From: an uncultured Christensenellaceae bacterium
GTDB lineage: Bacteria > Bacillota > Clostridia > Christensenellales > UBA3700
Length of the DNA stretch: 64,000 bases
Reading direction: 5' to 3'
NCBI GenBank assembly: GCA_944380355.1
Contig: CALWHJ010000001.1
Location: 62,001 to 126,000 of the forward strand
Each line of letters opens with the position of its first letter. Within the stretch, counting starts at the first letter, position 1. Below the pieces are notes generated by a model. That model saw only the letters and a program-made list of their open reading frames with translations. It had not been told where the DNA came from and made no database searches. Below, piece by piece: positions 8,769 to 17,791 of the stretch. The position numbers were made by a program, and so were the translations under genes.

Positions 8769-9146
8769 TTATACCTCCAGTTTGTTGAGATACTCTATAA
8801 GCTTTTTTGTAGTCTCTTCGCTGATGTCATGCTCGATTTTGCAGGCGTCTTTATCAGCGATTTCGGGAGCAACGCCCAGCACGTCTGTCAGAAGTCTCGT
8901 GAGCGCCTTGTGTTTGAGCGCAACCGTCTGTGCCTTTTTTCTTCCCTCGTCCGTTATCGTTACGTCGCCGTAATCGGGCTTATTGACGTATCCCATTTCC
9001 TGCAAAATACTCAACGCCTTGTTTACGCTGGGCTTGGATACGCCCAGATATTTTGCAATATCGACCGAACGCACTCTGCCTTTTTGCTGTTCGATAAACA
9101 GTACCGCCTCGAGATAATCTTCTCCGCTTTTGTACAAACTCGCCAT
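8769..9146 (-). CDS. DtxR/MntR-family metal-dependent repressor
   Basis: 125 residues: winged helix at about 5-70 (VRSVDIAKYLGVSKPSVNKA is the HTH), then the dimerisation/metal domain. No SH3-like third domain, as in MntR. Likely metal ligands are D10 and E13 (like MntR D8/E11), H79, and C102, E105, H106 (DtxR-like, where MntR has Glu for Cys). The metal could be Mn(II) or Fe(II); the site is a mix of both types. GAGGTG precedes ATG 9146. The second gene of a three-gene unit between two membrane proteins; no transporter for Mn or Fe is visible nearby. Confidence 0.87.
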   Translation of the reverse strand: MASLYKSGEDYLEAVLFIEQQKGRVRSVDIAKYLGVSKPSVNKALSILQEMGYVNKPDYGDVTITDEGRKKAQTVALKHKALTRLLTDVLGVAPEIADKDACKIEHDISEETTKKLIEYLNKLEV

Positions 9147-9154
9147 TTTTCACC

Positions 9155-10528
9155 TCAGTCAGCGTTTTTTATATTTTCTTCTGCCATACCGTCTTCGTCA
9201 GACGCGTCTTCGGACTGTTTTTGCTTAGACTGCTTGTTTTTGGCAGGTTTAATTTTTGACTTGACTTTTTTGTAAGCACTCTTTATGTTTTCGGTAAATT
9301 TGTTTCCCGCTTCGTCTACCTTATCTCCAAAGTCGCCCAGCTTTTTCTTTACGTCGTCCACGCTTTCTTTTCTCTTTTCCGCTTTGCGGCGTTTGTATCT
9401 CTCTACGTATTCTTCGTCCACCGATATGGATACGCTCTTATCGTCGGGTACGATTACGTCGCTTGCAGCCTGCTCGTCAGAGCTGTCGCGCGACGAATTG
9501 TCTGACGTGCTTTGACGGTTTTTCATATAGTCGCTTTCAAATCTTTCGGTATCGTCAAGATTCTCCGCCTTTGCGTTTTCCTCTTCTTCACTTGCTTTCA
9601 TAGCTTCGTCCGCTTCCTTGTCTGTCAGCGAAAGCGCGGCAAGAGTACGCAAAAATCTGCTCTTGATTTTCGCAAGCTTTTGCGCTATAGTCGATTTAGG
9701 CTTATTTTTGTTGTCCATATGCTCTGCTACTCCGCTTTGTTCTTCTGAGATTTGTTCCGAGTCGGAAATCACTTCTCCCGTGCTCTCTCCTCCGTCGGTA
9801 TGCCCGACCGTACCTATGGTTTCTCCGGCTCCTTCGACGGCTTTGACGGTCTGTCGGCGTCTTACGTTGGGAGCAATATATCTGCTAATTACGTAGCTGA
9901 CTCCGCTGACCTTTTCCTTATAATTCTTATACTTTCTTTTAATCTTTGCGCTAATCACCCACGTAGCTATCGACAAAGCTATCTGTATCAACGCAAAAAA
10001 CAGCGAGAATACCGATATCGCGAAAGTAAACTTATCTCCCCTGCCCGCAATATCGTTTGACGTAAGCTGTGCCGTATTTATCAAAACTACTATCGTCAGC
10101 GCGATATTGATTACTTTTAAAAACTTTCTTGCAAGAGAAAAACTCTTTTTGAAATATTTGAAAGTCTTTTTTCTCTTAGGAGAAAATCTCGCAAAAATTA
10201 TAAAAAAAACTATCGCGTATATCAGCAAAAATATCAACAGCGTAATCGTGTACCAGTCGAATACCGCACGCGCCGTTTCTCCCCACAGCGTAACGTCGAA
10301 AGCTATTTTGAAATACGAACCTATCGAATTTACGCCCTTCAGGCGGTAGTAATCCGCCGCCCGCGTGAATATCCTCACCGTACAGTTTATGTAGTATACG
10401 AAAAAGGATAGCAAAGAGAAATACTTATAAAACTTTGCCGACCACTTTGAATTGTAATCTTTTTTATTGTCTGATTTTTCTCCGCTATTCTCTTGCGCGA
10501 TAAAGTCGGGAGATTTTTGCGTTTCCAT
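9155..10528 (-). CDS. Membrane protein with long charged C-terminal tail, unknown function
   Basis: 457 residues from ATG 10528. Four hydrophobic segments lie in the first ~215 residues (YFSLLSFFVYYINC, WYTITLLIFLLIYAIVFFII, VINIALTIVVLINT, FAISVFSLFFALIQIALSI). A long hydrophilic, Glu/Asp/Lys-rich tail follows, with predicted coiled or disordered stretches. Not recognised. An upstream in-frame ATG (10564) would lie inside the -35 box of a consensus promoter whose predicted start falls on ATG 10528, and ATG 10528 has no Shine-Dalgarno. I therefore take 10528 as the start, likely on a leaderless message. It is first in an operon with the DtxR-type regulator and the small membrane protein. Confidence 0.72.
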   Translation of the reverse strand: METQKSPDFIAQENSGEKSDNKKDYNSKWSAKFYKYFSLLSFFVYYINCTVRIFTRAADYYRLKGVNSIGSYFKIAFDVTLWGETARAVFDWYTITLLIFLLIYAIVFFIIFARFSPKRKKTFKYFKKSFSLARKFLKVINIALTIVVLINTAQLTSNDIAGRGDKFTFAISVFSLFFALIQIALSIATWVISAKIKRKYKNYKEKVSGVSYVISRYIAPNVRRRQTVKAVEGAGETIGTVGHTDGGESTGEVISDSEQISEEQSGVAEHMDNKNKPKSTIAQKLAKIKSRFLRTLAALSLTDKEADEAMKASEEEENAKAENLDDTERFESDYMKNRQSTSDNSSRDSSDEQAASDVIVPDDKSVSISVDEEYVERYKRRKAEKRKESVDDVKKKLGDFGDKVDEAGNKFTENIKSAYKKVKSKIKPAKNKQSKQKQSEDASDEDGMAEENIKNAD

Positions 10529-10534
10529 AGCTAT

Positions 10535-10563
10535 ATTATATAACACAAAAGCTCCCTTGTCCA
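10535..10563 (-). promoter_or_regulatory. Promoter giving a probable leaderless transcript
   Basis: TGGACA (10563-10558), 17-nt spacer, TATAAT (10540-10535). The start codon A (10528) is 7 nt past the -10 box, where transcription should begin. Confidence 0.65.
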
Positions 10564-10693
10564 TAGATTTTGCAAAAAGTTATCTGATGACTAACTTTTG
10601 TAAAAACCGTGTAATTCATTTTTTATGAAAACGGCTGTATATACTTGAAGAATTTGAAAATAATTTTAGTACCAACATAAGGAGGTAGTACTG

Positions 10694-10840
10694 ATGAACG
10701 CAAAGTTTAGCACGGGTGAAAAGCCCGGCAAGGGTTGTTACACCTGCACCAACTGCGGTTTTGACCTCAGATTGGGCAGCGACGACAAGATGCCCCCTTG
10801 CCCCAACTGCAACAACACCACTTTTGTCAAGAACAACTAA
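10694..10840 (+). CDS. 48-aa zinc-ribbon protein
   Basis: Small plus-strand gene: ATG 10694 preceded by AAGGAGG, stop 10838-10840. It carries two CxxC knuckles, C18-x2-C21 and C36-x2-C39, in a rubredoxin/zinc-ribbon-like fold (YTCTNCGFDL ... PPCPNCNN). It resembles small zinc-ribbon proteins of anaerobic Firmicutes that bind one metal ion; whether zinc or iron cannot be told. It is isolated, with a strong terminator 14 nt after the stop. The function is unknown. Confidence 0.85.
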   Translation: MNAKFSTGEKPGKGCYTCTNCGFDLRLGSDDKMPPCPNCNNTTFVKNN

Positions 10841-10853
10841 TCATCAAAAAGCG

Positions 10854-10882
10854 AAGAGGAAGGCATAACCTTCCTCTTTGTC
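10854..10882 (+). terminator. Terminator of the zinc-ribbon gene
   Basis: Perfect 10-bp stem AAGAGGAAGG / CCTTCCTCTT with CATAA loop, followed by TGTCTTA. It may also work for hemW on the other strand, which ends at 10982. Confidence 0.85.
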
Positions 10883-10981
10883 TTATCGGATATTTATATT
10901 TTAAATTCAGACTGCAAGCGCAAAGTCTTTAATCGGATTTATTATGGCAACGTTTGAAATTCGCCTTTCCTTTTGTACGTT

Positions 10982-12118
10982 CTATTTTAGAAAATCCACT
11001 ATTATGCCGTTCATTACCGACAAATACTCGTCTTTTATCGCTACCCTCTTGTCGTTTATGTGCAGATATCGCGCGTCTTTAGTTAGCGCGTACTTGTATT
11101 CTTCTTTGAAATCTCCGCCGAAAAGCGTGTTGTATTTATCGACGTCTATGCCCTCTTTAAGCCTTAAAGCCAGCATTACAAACTCTTCTTTCTGTCCGTC
11201 CTCGTCGATAATATCCTCTGTCTTAGCAGGCAATACTCCCTCGTCGATACTGCTATAGTATTCTTCGAAAGTACTCGGATTGAAAGTCCTTATATTGCCG
11301 AGCAGCGAATGGGCGGATAGCCCCAGCCCCAGATAATCCTGTCTTCTCCAGTATCTGAGATTGTGAAGGCTGACTTTGCCGTCCTTTGCAAAATTGGATA
11401 TCTCATAACGCTCATATCCCTTTTCTTTAAGAGCCTTGCACGCGGTATCGTAAAGCTCTGCTACCTCGTCGTCGTTCTTTGGCGTAAGCATACCTTTTTC
11501 GATAAGACGGCTGAGCTCTGTACCGTCCTCTACGCTAAGCATATATACCGAAACGTGGTCGGTATGCAATGCCGCCGCTACCTCAGCAAACTCTTCTACG
11601 TCTTCTTTTCTTTGCTCTGGAAGTCCCGTCATACAGTCCGCACTGACCTCGAAAGGATATTCCTTTGCTAGTTTTATTACACCAACGGCACATTCTCTGT
11701 CGTGCGCTCTTCCCAGCATTTTCAGAAGTTTGTCGTCAAAAGACTGTACTCCTATGCTTACTCGCGTTACGCCCGCTTTTTGAAAAGCCTCGAATTTTTC
11801 CCGCGTTGCGGTACATGGATTCACTTCTACGGAAAACTCTTTTAATTTGCAATCGAAGTTATCCTTCACGCACTTTGCTATATCGCAAAAGCTCTCTTTA
11901 TTGAGCAAAGACGGAGTGCCGCCGCCCAAATAAAGCGTATCTACCGTATAATCCTTTGAGTATTTTTGCGCGGCAAGACATATCTCTTTTTTCAGATAAT
12001 CGCAGTACTTTACCCTTGCCATTTCGTCACCCACGCAAGAAGTAAAGTCGCAGTATATGCACCTCGACCTGCAAAAAGGTATGTGTATATAAATTCCCAG
12101 ACTTTTTCTGTCGTCCAT
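10982..12118 (-). CDS. hemW: HemW-type radical SAM protein (heme chaperone)
   Basis: 378 residues. Radical-SAM cluster motif C16-x3-C20-x2-C23 (FCRSRCIYCDF), then the GGGTPS motif near 67-72 and the C-terminal HemN/HemW domain. HemW proteins bind heme and an Fe-S cluster and are often mis-called coproporphyrinogen oxidase; the missing HemN-specific second-SAM site and the lepA neighbourhood favour HemW. It follows lepA, as in Bacillus, but a hairpin terminator lies between the two genes. Start ATG 12118 has AAGGCGG upstream. Confidence 0.9.
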   Translation of the reverse strand: MDDRKSLGIYIHIPFCRSRCIYCDFTSCVGDEMARVKYCDYLKKEICLAAQKYSKDYTVDTLYLGGGTPSLLNKESFCDIAKCVKDNFDCKLKEFSVEVNPCTATREKFEAFQKAGVTRVSIGVQSFDDKLLKMLGRAHDRECAVGVIKLAKEYPFEVSADCMTGLPEQRKEDVEEFAEVAAALHTDHVSVYMLSVEDGTELSRLIEKGMLTPKNDDEVAELYDTACKALKEKGYERYEISNFAKDGKVSLHNLRYWRRQDYLGLGLSAHSLLGNIRTFNPSTFEEYYSSIDEGVLPAKTEDIIDEDGQKEEFVMLALRLKEGIDVDKYNTLFGGDFKEEYKYALTKDARYLHINDKRVAIKDEYLSVMNGIIVDFLK

Positions 12119-12190
12119 ATCGCGCCGCCTTAAATTATTCTATTATCCTCTTGAATAAATTTTGTAGCCTTGATTGTTTGGTATTTTCAA

Positions 12191-12220
12191 GACAAAAAGG
12201 GACTATGTCCCTTTATTTTG
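12191..12220 (-). terminator. Terminator after lepA
   Basis: Stem AAAGGGAC / GTCCCTTT with 3-nt loop, extended by GACAAAA / TTTTGTC, directly after the lepA stop. On the minus strand it is followed by TTGTC. It may let part of transcription through to hemW. Confidence 0.65.
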
Positions 12221-14023
12221 TCAGTTGTCTATTTTGAGAATAGTCATAAACGCTTCACTGGGCACTTCTACCGAGCCTACCTGACGCATTCTCTTCTTGC
12301 CTTCTTTTTGCTTCTCGAGCAACTTTTTCTTACGCGTGATATCACCGCCGTAACATTTCGCAAGCACGTCTTTTCTCATAGCTTTGACTGTCTCTCTGGC
12401 AATGACCTTGCCGCCGACTGCCGCCTGTATAGGTATCTCGAAAAGCTGTCTGGGGATAACGTCCTTGAGTTTTTCGGCAATGCCTCTTCCTCTTGCATAA
12501 GCCTTGTCCTTGTGTACGATAAGGCTCAGTGCGTCGCAAATCTCGCCGTTGAGAAGTATATCCAGTTTGACGAGGTCGCTTTTCTTGTAACCCGATATCT
12601 CGTAGTCAAGGCTGGCATAACCTCTCGTACGCGATTTGAGCGAATCGAAAAAGTCGTATATGATTTCGTTGAGAGGCATTACGTAATCTATGCGCACTCT
12701 CGTAGTTTCGAGATACGTGAGATTGATAAACTCTCCTCTCTTATCCTGACACAGCTCCATAATCGAGCCTACGTATTCGGGGGGCGTGTATATAAACGCG
12801 TTGACGACAGGCTCTTCCATATGGTCTATCTCTCCCGCGGGAGGAAGATTGGAAGGATTGGAAACCACGTCAACCTCTCCCGAAGTCTTTACAACCTTGT
12901 AAGAAACGCTAGGTGCGGTAGTAACCAAGTCGAGGTCGAATTCTCTCTCCAGCCTCTCCTGTATGATTTCCATATGCAAAAGTCCCAGAAAACCGCATCT
13001 GAAACCGAATCCGAGTGCAGTAGAAACCTCAGGCTCGTACATAAGCGAAGCGTCGTTGAGTTTGAGTTTTTCAAGCGCGTCTTTCAAGTCGTTGTACTTC
13101 GAGCCGTCGGCGGGATAAATACCCGAAAAGACCATAGGAGAAGCTTCTTTGTAACCCTCCAAAGGCTTTGTAATTCTGTCATCTGCCATAAGTATGGTAT
13201 CGCCTACTTTGGTATCGCTGACATTTTTTATGCTTGCGCAAAGATAACCTACTTCGCCTGCCGACAAGCTGTCCTTAGACTGCATCTTAGGCACGAAAAT
13301 ACCCACTTCGGTAACTTCGAATTCCTTACCTGTTACGCACATTCTTATTCTGTCGCCCTGCTTTACCTCTCCGTCAAAAACTCTTATAAAAGATATCGCG
13401 CCCTTGTAGCTGTCATAATACGAATCGAATATAAGTGCCTTGAAAGGCTTATGAAAATCTCCTTTAGGCGGAGGCAAAAGCTCGATAACCTGCGTCAGAA
13501 GCTCTTCTATGCCGATACATTCTTTTGCAGATATAAGCGGTGCATTCTCTGCGTCGAGACCTATGACGTCTTCTATCTCTTTTTTCACTTCGTCGGGACG
13601 GGCTGAGGGAAGGTCGATTTTGTTGATTACGGGCAAAATCTCCAGGTCATTGTCAAGCGCGAGATACACGTTTGTGAGCGTCTGTGCCTCAATACCCTGC
13701 GACGCGTCTACTATGAGTATCGCGCCTTCGCACGCCTTGAGCGAGCGCGAAACTTCGTACGTGAAGTCCACGTGTCCGGGCGTATCTATAAGATTAAAAG
13801 TATATTCTTTGCCCTTATAATTATATTTCATAGTCACGGGAGTAAGCTTTATGGTAATGCCGCGCTCCCTCTCTATGTCCATACTGTCGAGAAGCTGCTC
13901 TTTGGCGTCGCGCTTGGCTACGGTATGAGTAACGTCCATAATACAGTCCGCCAGAGTGCTCTTGCCGTGGTCAATATGAGCAACTATGCAAAAATTTCTT
14001 ATATTTTCCTGATTTTCGGGCAT
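12221..14023 (-). CDS. lepA: Elongation factor 4 (LepA)
   Basis: 600 residues from ATG 14023. A GAGG sits 6 nt before this ATG; a TTG 12 nt upstream in frame (14035) has no ribosome site and overlaps the Shine-Dalgarno. G-domain motifs [17 protein letters not shown] and NKIDLPSA are present, as is the LepA-specific C-terminal domain. It is a ribosome-bound GTPase that acts on stalled or back-translocating ribosomes. The gene has its own strong promoter (14053-14081). Confidence 0.97.
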   Translation of the reverse strand: MPENQENIRNFCIVAHIDHGKSTLADCIMDVTHTVAKRDAKEQLLDSMDIERERGITIKLTPVTMKYNYKGKEYTFNLIDTPGHVDFTYEVSRSLKACEGAILIVDASQGIEAQTLTNVYLALDNDLEILPVINKIDLPSARPDEVKKEIEDVIGLDAENAPLISAKECIGIEELLTQVIELLPPPKGDFHKPFKALIFDSYYDSYKGAISFIRVFDGEVKQGDRIRMCVTGKEFEVTEVGIFVPKMQSKDSLSAGEVGYLCASIKNVSDTKVGDTILMADDRITKPLEGYKEASPMVFSGIYPADGSKYNDLKDALEKLKLNDASLMYEPEVSTALGFGFRCGFLGLLHMEIIQERLEREFDLDLVTTAPSVSYKVVKTSGEVDVVSNPSNLPPAGEIDHMEEPVVNAFIYTPPEYVGSIMELCQDKRGEFINLTYLETTRVRIDYVMPLNEIIYDFFDSLKSRTRGYASLDYEISGYKKSDLVKLDILLNGEICDALSLIVHKDKAYARGRGIAEKLKDVIPRQLFEIPIQAAVGGKVIARETVKAMRKDVLAKCYGGDITRKKKLLEKQKEGKKRMRQVGSVEVPSEAFMTILKIDN

Positions 14024-14052
14024 AACTTTCCTCAAAAACTCTTTTTTGTTTT

Positions 14053-14081
14053 ATTATATAAAAAAATATAGATTTTAGCAA
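14053..14081 (-). promoter_or_regulatory. lepA promoter
   Basis: TTGCTA (14081-14076), 17-nt spacer, TATAAT (14058-14053) on the minus strand. Confidence 0.7.
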
Positions 14082-14091
14082 ATATATTTAG

Positions 14092-14119
14092 TATAATATT
14101 TATATACAGACTCGGAGGT
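14092..14119 (+). promoter_or_regulatory. -10 box and RBS of the LUD gene
   Basis: TATAAT at 14092-14097 and CGGAGG at 14113-14118 precede ATG 14125. A good -35 is not obvious, and the region overlaps the divergent lepA promoter. Confidence 0.45.
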
Positions 14120-14124
14120 ATCTT

Positions 14125-14733
14125 ATGGATATTCAAAAAGTAATCGGCAATCTCAAAAGAAGAGGCTTTTTGCCCGCATACTTCGACAACTCGCAAGACG
14201 CTTGCAAATACATACTAGACCTTATTCCCGCTTCGCAAAGCGTAGGCATAGGCGGAAGCATGACGGTAAGCGGGCTTTCTCTCGACAAAAAACTGCAAGA
14301 CAAAGGCGTGACTGTATACAGCCACTCGCTCGTAGCACCCGAGCTTAAAGACAAGGTATATCAACTTGCAGGGTCCGCAGATTGGTATATGTCCTCAACC
14401 AACGCATTGACCGAAGACGGAGATTTCGTCAATATCGACGGCTCGGCAAACAGAATATCCGCCCTTTGCTTCGGCGTAAAGAAAGTAGTTTACGTGCTGG
14501 GAGTCAACAAAATTACACCGGACCTTGAAAGCGCGATAGCGAGAGTGCGCAACGTAGCCGCTCCTCTCAATACCAAAAGACTTGGCAGAAACACGCCTTG
14601 CGCTACGTCGGGAGAGTGTTGCTATTGCGACAGTCCCGACTGCATCTGCAACGCAACTCTTATCTCGCACCACCCTACCAAATTCCAACAACAAGTTCAC
14701 GTCGTAATAATCAATGAAAATCTAGGATATTGA
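14125..14733 (+). CDS. LUD-domain (LutC/YkgG-like) protein
   Basis: 202 residues with the LUD fold: GIGGSMTVSG near 42-51 and the NALTEDGDFVNIDG segment near 93-106. A Cys-rich C-terminal stretch (C-x4-GECCYCDSPDCIC) follows, typical of the single-domain clostridial group. LUD proteins take part in lactate utilisation complexes (LutABC) in Bacillus, but no lutA or lutB lies here and stand-alone members have no firm role. The Cys cluster could bind metal. Divergent from lepA and followed by a phosphodiesterase gene 36 nt downstream on the same strand. Confidence 0.85.
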   Translation: MDIQKVIGNLKRRGFLPAYFDNSQDACKYILDLIPASQSVGIGGSMTVSGLSLDKKLQDKGVTVYSHSLVAPELKDKVYQLAGSADWYMSSTNALTEDGDFVNIDGSANRISALCFGVKKVVYVLGVNKITPDLESAIARVRNVAAPLNTKRLGRNTPCATSGECCYCDSPDCICNATLISHHPTKFQQQVHVVIINENLGY

Positions 14734-14769
14734 GCATAATTAAGACGTGCTATTACAGGAGAAACGATT

Positions 14770-15543
14770 ATGAACAAAGATACTTTGTGGCTTACGCAAA
14801 AGGTTATTACTCACAGAGGTTTGCACGACAACAAAATTTACCCCGAAAACAGCCTGGGCGCATTCGAGCAGGCAATTGAACACGGATACGGAATAGAATT
14901 TGACGTATATCTCACAAAAGACGACGAACTAATCGTGCACCACGATTTGTTTATCAAACGCACTTGCGGCAAAAAAGGTACCGTACGCAAAGTAGACACT
15001 TCGCGCCTGGACGAATACAAGCTCTACGGTACTGACTACTCCATACCTCGTTTTAAAGAGGTGCTTACGCTCGTAGACGGCAAAGTCAATCTCGTCATAG
15101 AGATAAAGCGTACTCACAAAGTAAACGCTACCTGCCAAAAAGTATGGGAAGCACTCAAGGATTACAAGGGAAAATTCTGTATCGAATCCTTTGACTTCAA
15201 CGTCGTAAGATGGTGGCACAAGCATCACCCCGAGATAATTCTGGGTCAGCTTTGCGACGTATATATTCTCAACAAACTGGCGGTAAGATTGTTCAGACAT
15301 TACAAATTCGTAGATTTTTATGCCGTCGGCATAGACAATCTTCCCTCGAAGTATTATCGCAAACTCTGCACTCTCAATAAGAATTTAAAAATCATAGCTT
15401 GGACGGTAAGAACTCCCGAATCTTTGAAAATCGCGTCTCAAAACGCGGATAATTTCATCTTCGAAACCAACGCCAAAAATCCCGAATACATTGCTCCCCC
15501 GTCAATAGAAAACACTTACTGCCATCCCGATTTCAGAAAGTAA
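14770..15543 (+). CDS. Glycerophosphodiester phosphodiesterase family protein
   Basis: 257 residues. GDPD signature HRGLHDNKIYPENS near 16-29, then EFDVYLTKDDELIVHHD: the conserved Glu-x-Asp and catalytic His pair. TIM-barrel enzyme that cleaves glycerophosphodiesters to glycerol-3-phosphate and an alcohol. No signal peptide or membrane segment, so it should act in the cytoplasm. ACAGGAGA precedes ATG 14770. Probably co-transcribed with the LUD gene. Confidence 0.92.
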   Translation: MNKDTLWLTQKVITHRGLHDNKIYPENSLGAFEQAIEHGYGIEFDVYLTKDDELIVHHDLFIKRTCGKKGTVRKVDTSRLDEYKLYGTDYSIPRFKEVLTLVDGKVNLVIEIKRTHKVNATCQKVWEALKDYKGKFCIESFDFNVVRWWHKHHPEIILGQLCDVYILNKLAVRLFRHYKFVDFYAVGIDNLPSKYYRKLCTLNKNLKIIAWTVRTPESLKIASQNADNFIFETNAKNPEYIAPPSIENTYCHPDFRK

Positions 15544-15570
15544 AATTCAATCGCGATTTAAAAAATCAAT

Positions 15571-15607
15571 AAAAAATATGCCGTCTTGAACGGCATATTT
15601 TTATTTT
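15571..15607. terminator. Bidirectional terminator
   Basis: AAATATGCCGT / ACGGCATATTT stem with a short loop, A-rich on the left and T-rich on the right. It serves the GDPD gene (+) and the isc operon (-), whose last gene ends at 15610. Confidence 0.92.
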
Positions 15608-15609
15608 TG

Positions 15610-15747
15610 TCAGTCGAGAATTTTGATTATCTTGTCCTTGAGCATTTTTCTACCTCTGTCAAGAACACTGTGTTTCATTCTGACACCGGCAAGCACGGCG
15701 GTCATTACGCCCGCGCCGAAACCTACCATAAGAGCGAGTTTTTTCAT
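15610..15747 (-). CDS. 45-aa protein at the end of the isc operon
   Basis: Short gene: ATG 15747 has a textbook AGGAGGTGA 5 nt upstream and the stop is at 15610. The N-terminal half is hydrophobic and Gly-rich (LALMVGFGAGVMTAVLAGV, about 4-22), the C-terminal half is basic and amphipathic. It looks like a small single-pass membrane or YtxH-like peptide. Not recognised. It lies 83 nt after iscU, in front of the shared terminator, so it is probably part of the iscRSU unit, though it could have its own promoter. Confidence 0.72.
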   Translation of the reverse strand: MKKLALMVGFGAGVMTAVLAGVRMKHSVLDRGRKMLKDKIIKILD

Positions 15748-15830
15748 ACTGTCACCTCCTGTGAATAGTATGTGCCCGCCTTAATTTTTAAGTTCAGGAT
15801 ACAAACACTTTGCGCGTGGTAATTTTTACC

Positions 15831-16199
15831 TTATTTCTTTTTGTTTCTGTAATCGTTGATTGCTTCTTTGATAGCCTCTTCTGCAAGTACGCTGCAATGT
15901 ATTTTTTGAGGAGGAAGTCCTTCGAGTTCTTTAACTACCTGCGAGTTGGTGAGTTTCAAAGCCTCATCTATTGTCATGCCCTTTACCATTTCGGTAGCGG
16001 TAGAACTGGTTGCGATAGCCGCAGCGCAGCCGAACGTCCTGAATTTGGCGTCTACGATTACGTCGTTCTTAATCTTCAAAGATATTTCCATTATATCTCC
16101 GCAGGTAGCGTTGCCTACTTTACCTACGCCGTCTGCGTCTTCTATAAATCCTACGTTCTTGGGATGAGCGAACGCTTCTCTTACTTTTTCGTTATACAT
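15831..16199 (-). CDS. iscU: Fe-S cluster scaffold IscU/NifU-type
   Basis: 122 residues. The three cluster ligands C33, C58 and C102 with D35 are present, as is an LPPQK motif (95-99), the IscU-type chaperone-binding site, followed by H101. It assembles [2Fe-2S] clusters from sulfur delivered by IscS. The LPPxK motif and lack of the SufU insertion make it IscU/NifU-like rather than SufU. It overlaps the iscS stop by 8 nt. No hscA/hscB, iscA or fdx in the window. Confidence 0.94.
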   Translation of the reverse strand: MYNEKVREAFAHPKNVGFIEDADGVGKVGNATCGDIMEISLKIKNDVIVDAKFRTFGCAAAIATSSTATEMVKGMTIDEALKLTNSQVVKELEGLPPQKIHCSVLAEEAIKEAINDYRNKKK

Positions 16200-17382
16200 A
16201 CTTCTTATCTCCTTTTATTTCTTTGAAAAGCGGCGACATTTCTCTCAATCTGTCTACCGTCTCCACGAGTTTGTCAACAGTGTATTTTGCCTCTTCGAGA
16301 GTATTGTTTTTGCCGAAAGAAAATCTTATCGAACCGTGTGCGACTTCTATAGGTACGCCTATGGAAAGCAGTACGTAAGACGGCTCGAGCGAACCCGACG
16401 AACAAGCCGACCCGCTCGATACGGCTATTCCCGCCATATCCAGTAGCATCAGAATGGATTCTCCCTCGATGTACTCAAAACTGAAGTTTGCGTTGGAAGG
16501 AAGTCTTTTGGACATATCCTTAGGTCCGTTGAAGTAAATATCCTTTATCTTGGACTGCACTTCTTTTACGAAGTAATCTCTCACTTCGGCTACGTGCTTG
16601 TTGTTTTTGTCCATATTGTTTACGGCGTTTTCGATAGCTTTACCGAGACCTACGATTGCGGGAGTGTTTATCGTGGAAGCACGCATATTTCTTTCCTGCT
16701 CTCCGCCGTCCATAAATCTGCCTATTCTCAAGCCGTTGCGTTTGTAAAGTACGCCTACGCCCTTTGGACCGTAAAACTTATGTCCGCTCATACTCAGCAA
16801 GTCGATATTGTCTTTTACTACGTCGATAGGCACGTTGCCGATAGCCTGTACCGCGTCGGTATGGAATAATACGCCGTGTTTATGTGCGATTTCACCTATT
16901 TTGCGGATAGGCTCGATTGTACCGACCTCGTTGTTTGCCGTCATAACGCTTATGAGGATTGTATCCTCTCTTATGCTCTTTTCAAGCTCGTCTAACGATA
17001 TAAGTCCCTCGTTGTCCACGTCGAGATACGTAACTTCAAAACCTTGCTTTTCGAGAGCCTGACACGTCTTGATTACCGCGGGGTGTTCTATTCGCGACGT
17101 AATAATGTGCTTGCCCTTTTTCTGATGAGCGAGGGCTATGCCCTTGATTGCCCAGTTGTCGCTCTCTGTACCGCCCGAAGTAAAATATACTTCGTTGGGA
17201 TTACAGCCAATGGCTTTTGCTACTTGCCCTCTGGCTTTGTCTACGGCTTTCAATGCTTCTCTTCCGAAAGAATGCTGAGAAGATGCGTTGCCGAATACCT
17301 CCGTAAAGTAAGGCAGCATTTCCTGCAATACTTCGGGGTCGGTATAAGTCGTAGCCGAATTGTCTAAATATATGCTTTTCAT
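16192..17382 (-). CDS. iscS: Cysteine desulfurase IscS/NifS
   Basis: 396 residues, group I desulfurase. PLP lysine in SGHKFYGPKG near 204, and the mobile active-site loop SSGSACSSGSLEPS near 322-335 with the catalytic Cys. It takes sulfur from cysteine and passes it to IscU and to tRNA thiolation enzymes. It lies 9 nt after iscR and overlaps iscU, forming iscR-iscS-iscU. Confidence 0.96.
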   Translation of the reverse strand: MKSIYLDNSATTYTDPEVLQEMLPYFTEVFGNASSQHSFGREALKAVDKARGQVAKAIGCNPNEVYFTSGGTESDNWAIKGIALAHQKKGKHIITSRIEHPAVIKTCQALEKQGFEVTYLDVDNEGLISLDELEKSIREDTILISVMTANNEVGTIEPIRKIGEIAHKHGVLFHTDAVQAIGNVPIDVVKDNIDLLSMSGHKFYGPKGVGVLYKRNGLRIGRFMDGGEQERNMRASTINTPAIVGLGKAIENAVNNMDKNNKHVAEVRDYFVKEVQSKIKDIYFNGPKDMSKRLPSNANFSFEYIEGESILMLLDMAGIAVSSGSACSSGSLEPSYVLLSIGVPIEVAHGSIRFSFGKNNTLEEAKYTVDKLVETVDRLREMSPLFKEIKGDKKYV

Positions 17383-17391
17383 ATTGACCTC

Positions 17392-17784
17392 TTATTTTAT
17401 CAGGCTGTCGAGACTCATTTCGTCAAGACAGGAATTGATGGCTTTGTAAAGTTTGTTCCACACGTTGTAGGTACTGCACATACACTTGTCGGCGCAATCG
17501 CCCGATATGCAGTCAATGATTACCAGTCCGTCCTCAAGTTCTCTCAAAATCTCTCCTACGTTGATTTCCTCGGGACTTCTCGCAAGACAGTACCCACCGC
17601 TCGCTCCTCTCGTAGCCTCTACCAGCCCGGCCTTTCGCAAAGTCGCGATAAGCTGTTCGAGATATTTTTCGCTGATACCGGTACTCTGTGCCATAGTAGG
17701 AAGACTGACTACGCCGTTGCCGTAGTTTTCTGCCATATAGCACATTGCTTTGAGTCCGTACCTTGCTTTAGAAGACAGTTTCAT
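17392..17784 (-). CDS. iscR: Rrf2-family regulator, IscR-like
   Basis: 130 residues. Winged helix (about 1-70: MKLSSKARYGLKAMCYMA), then a Cys cluster C92, C97, C101, C103 that could hold an Fe-S cluster as in IscR (three Cys plus a fourth ligand). It heads iscR-iscS-iscU and has a palindromic operator right after its -10 box, so it very likely represses its own operon. CymR-type cysteine regulators belong to the same family but lack this Cys set. Confidence 0.9.
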   Translation of the reverse strand: MKLSSKARYGLKAMCYMAENYGNGVVSLPTMAQSTGISEKYLEQLIATLRKAGLVEATRGASGGYCLARSPEEINVGEILRELEDGLVIIDCISGDCADKCMCSTYNVWNKLYKAINSCLDEMSLDSLIK

Positions 17785-17791
17785 TTCCTTG

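Noticed and set aside
12170-13606. Plus-strand frame of 478 codons opposite lepA
   Set aside because: Antisense shadow of lepA, with no domain pattern or start signal.
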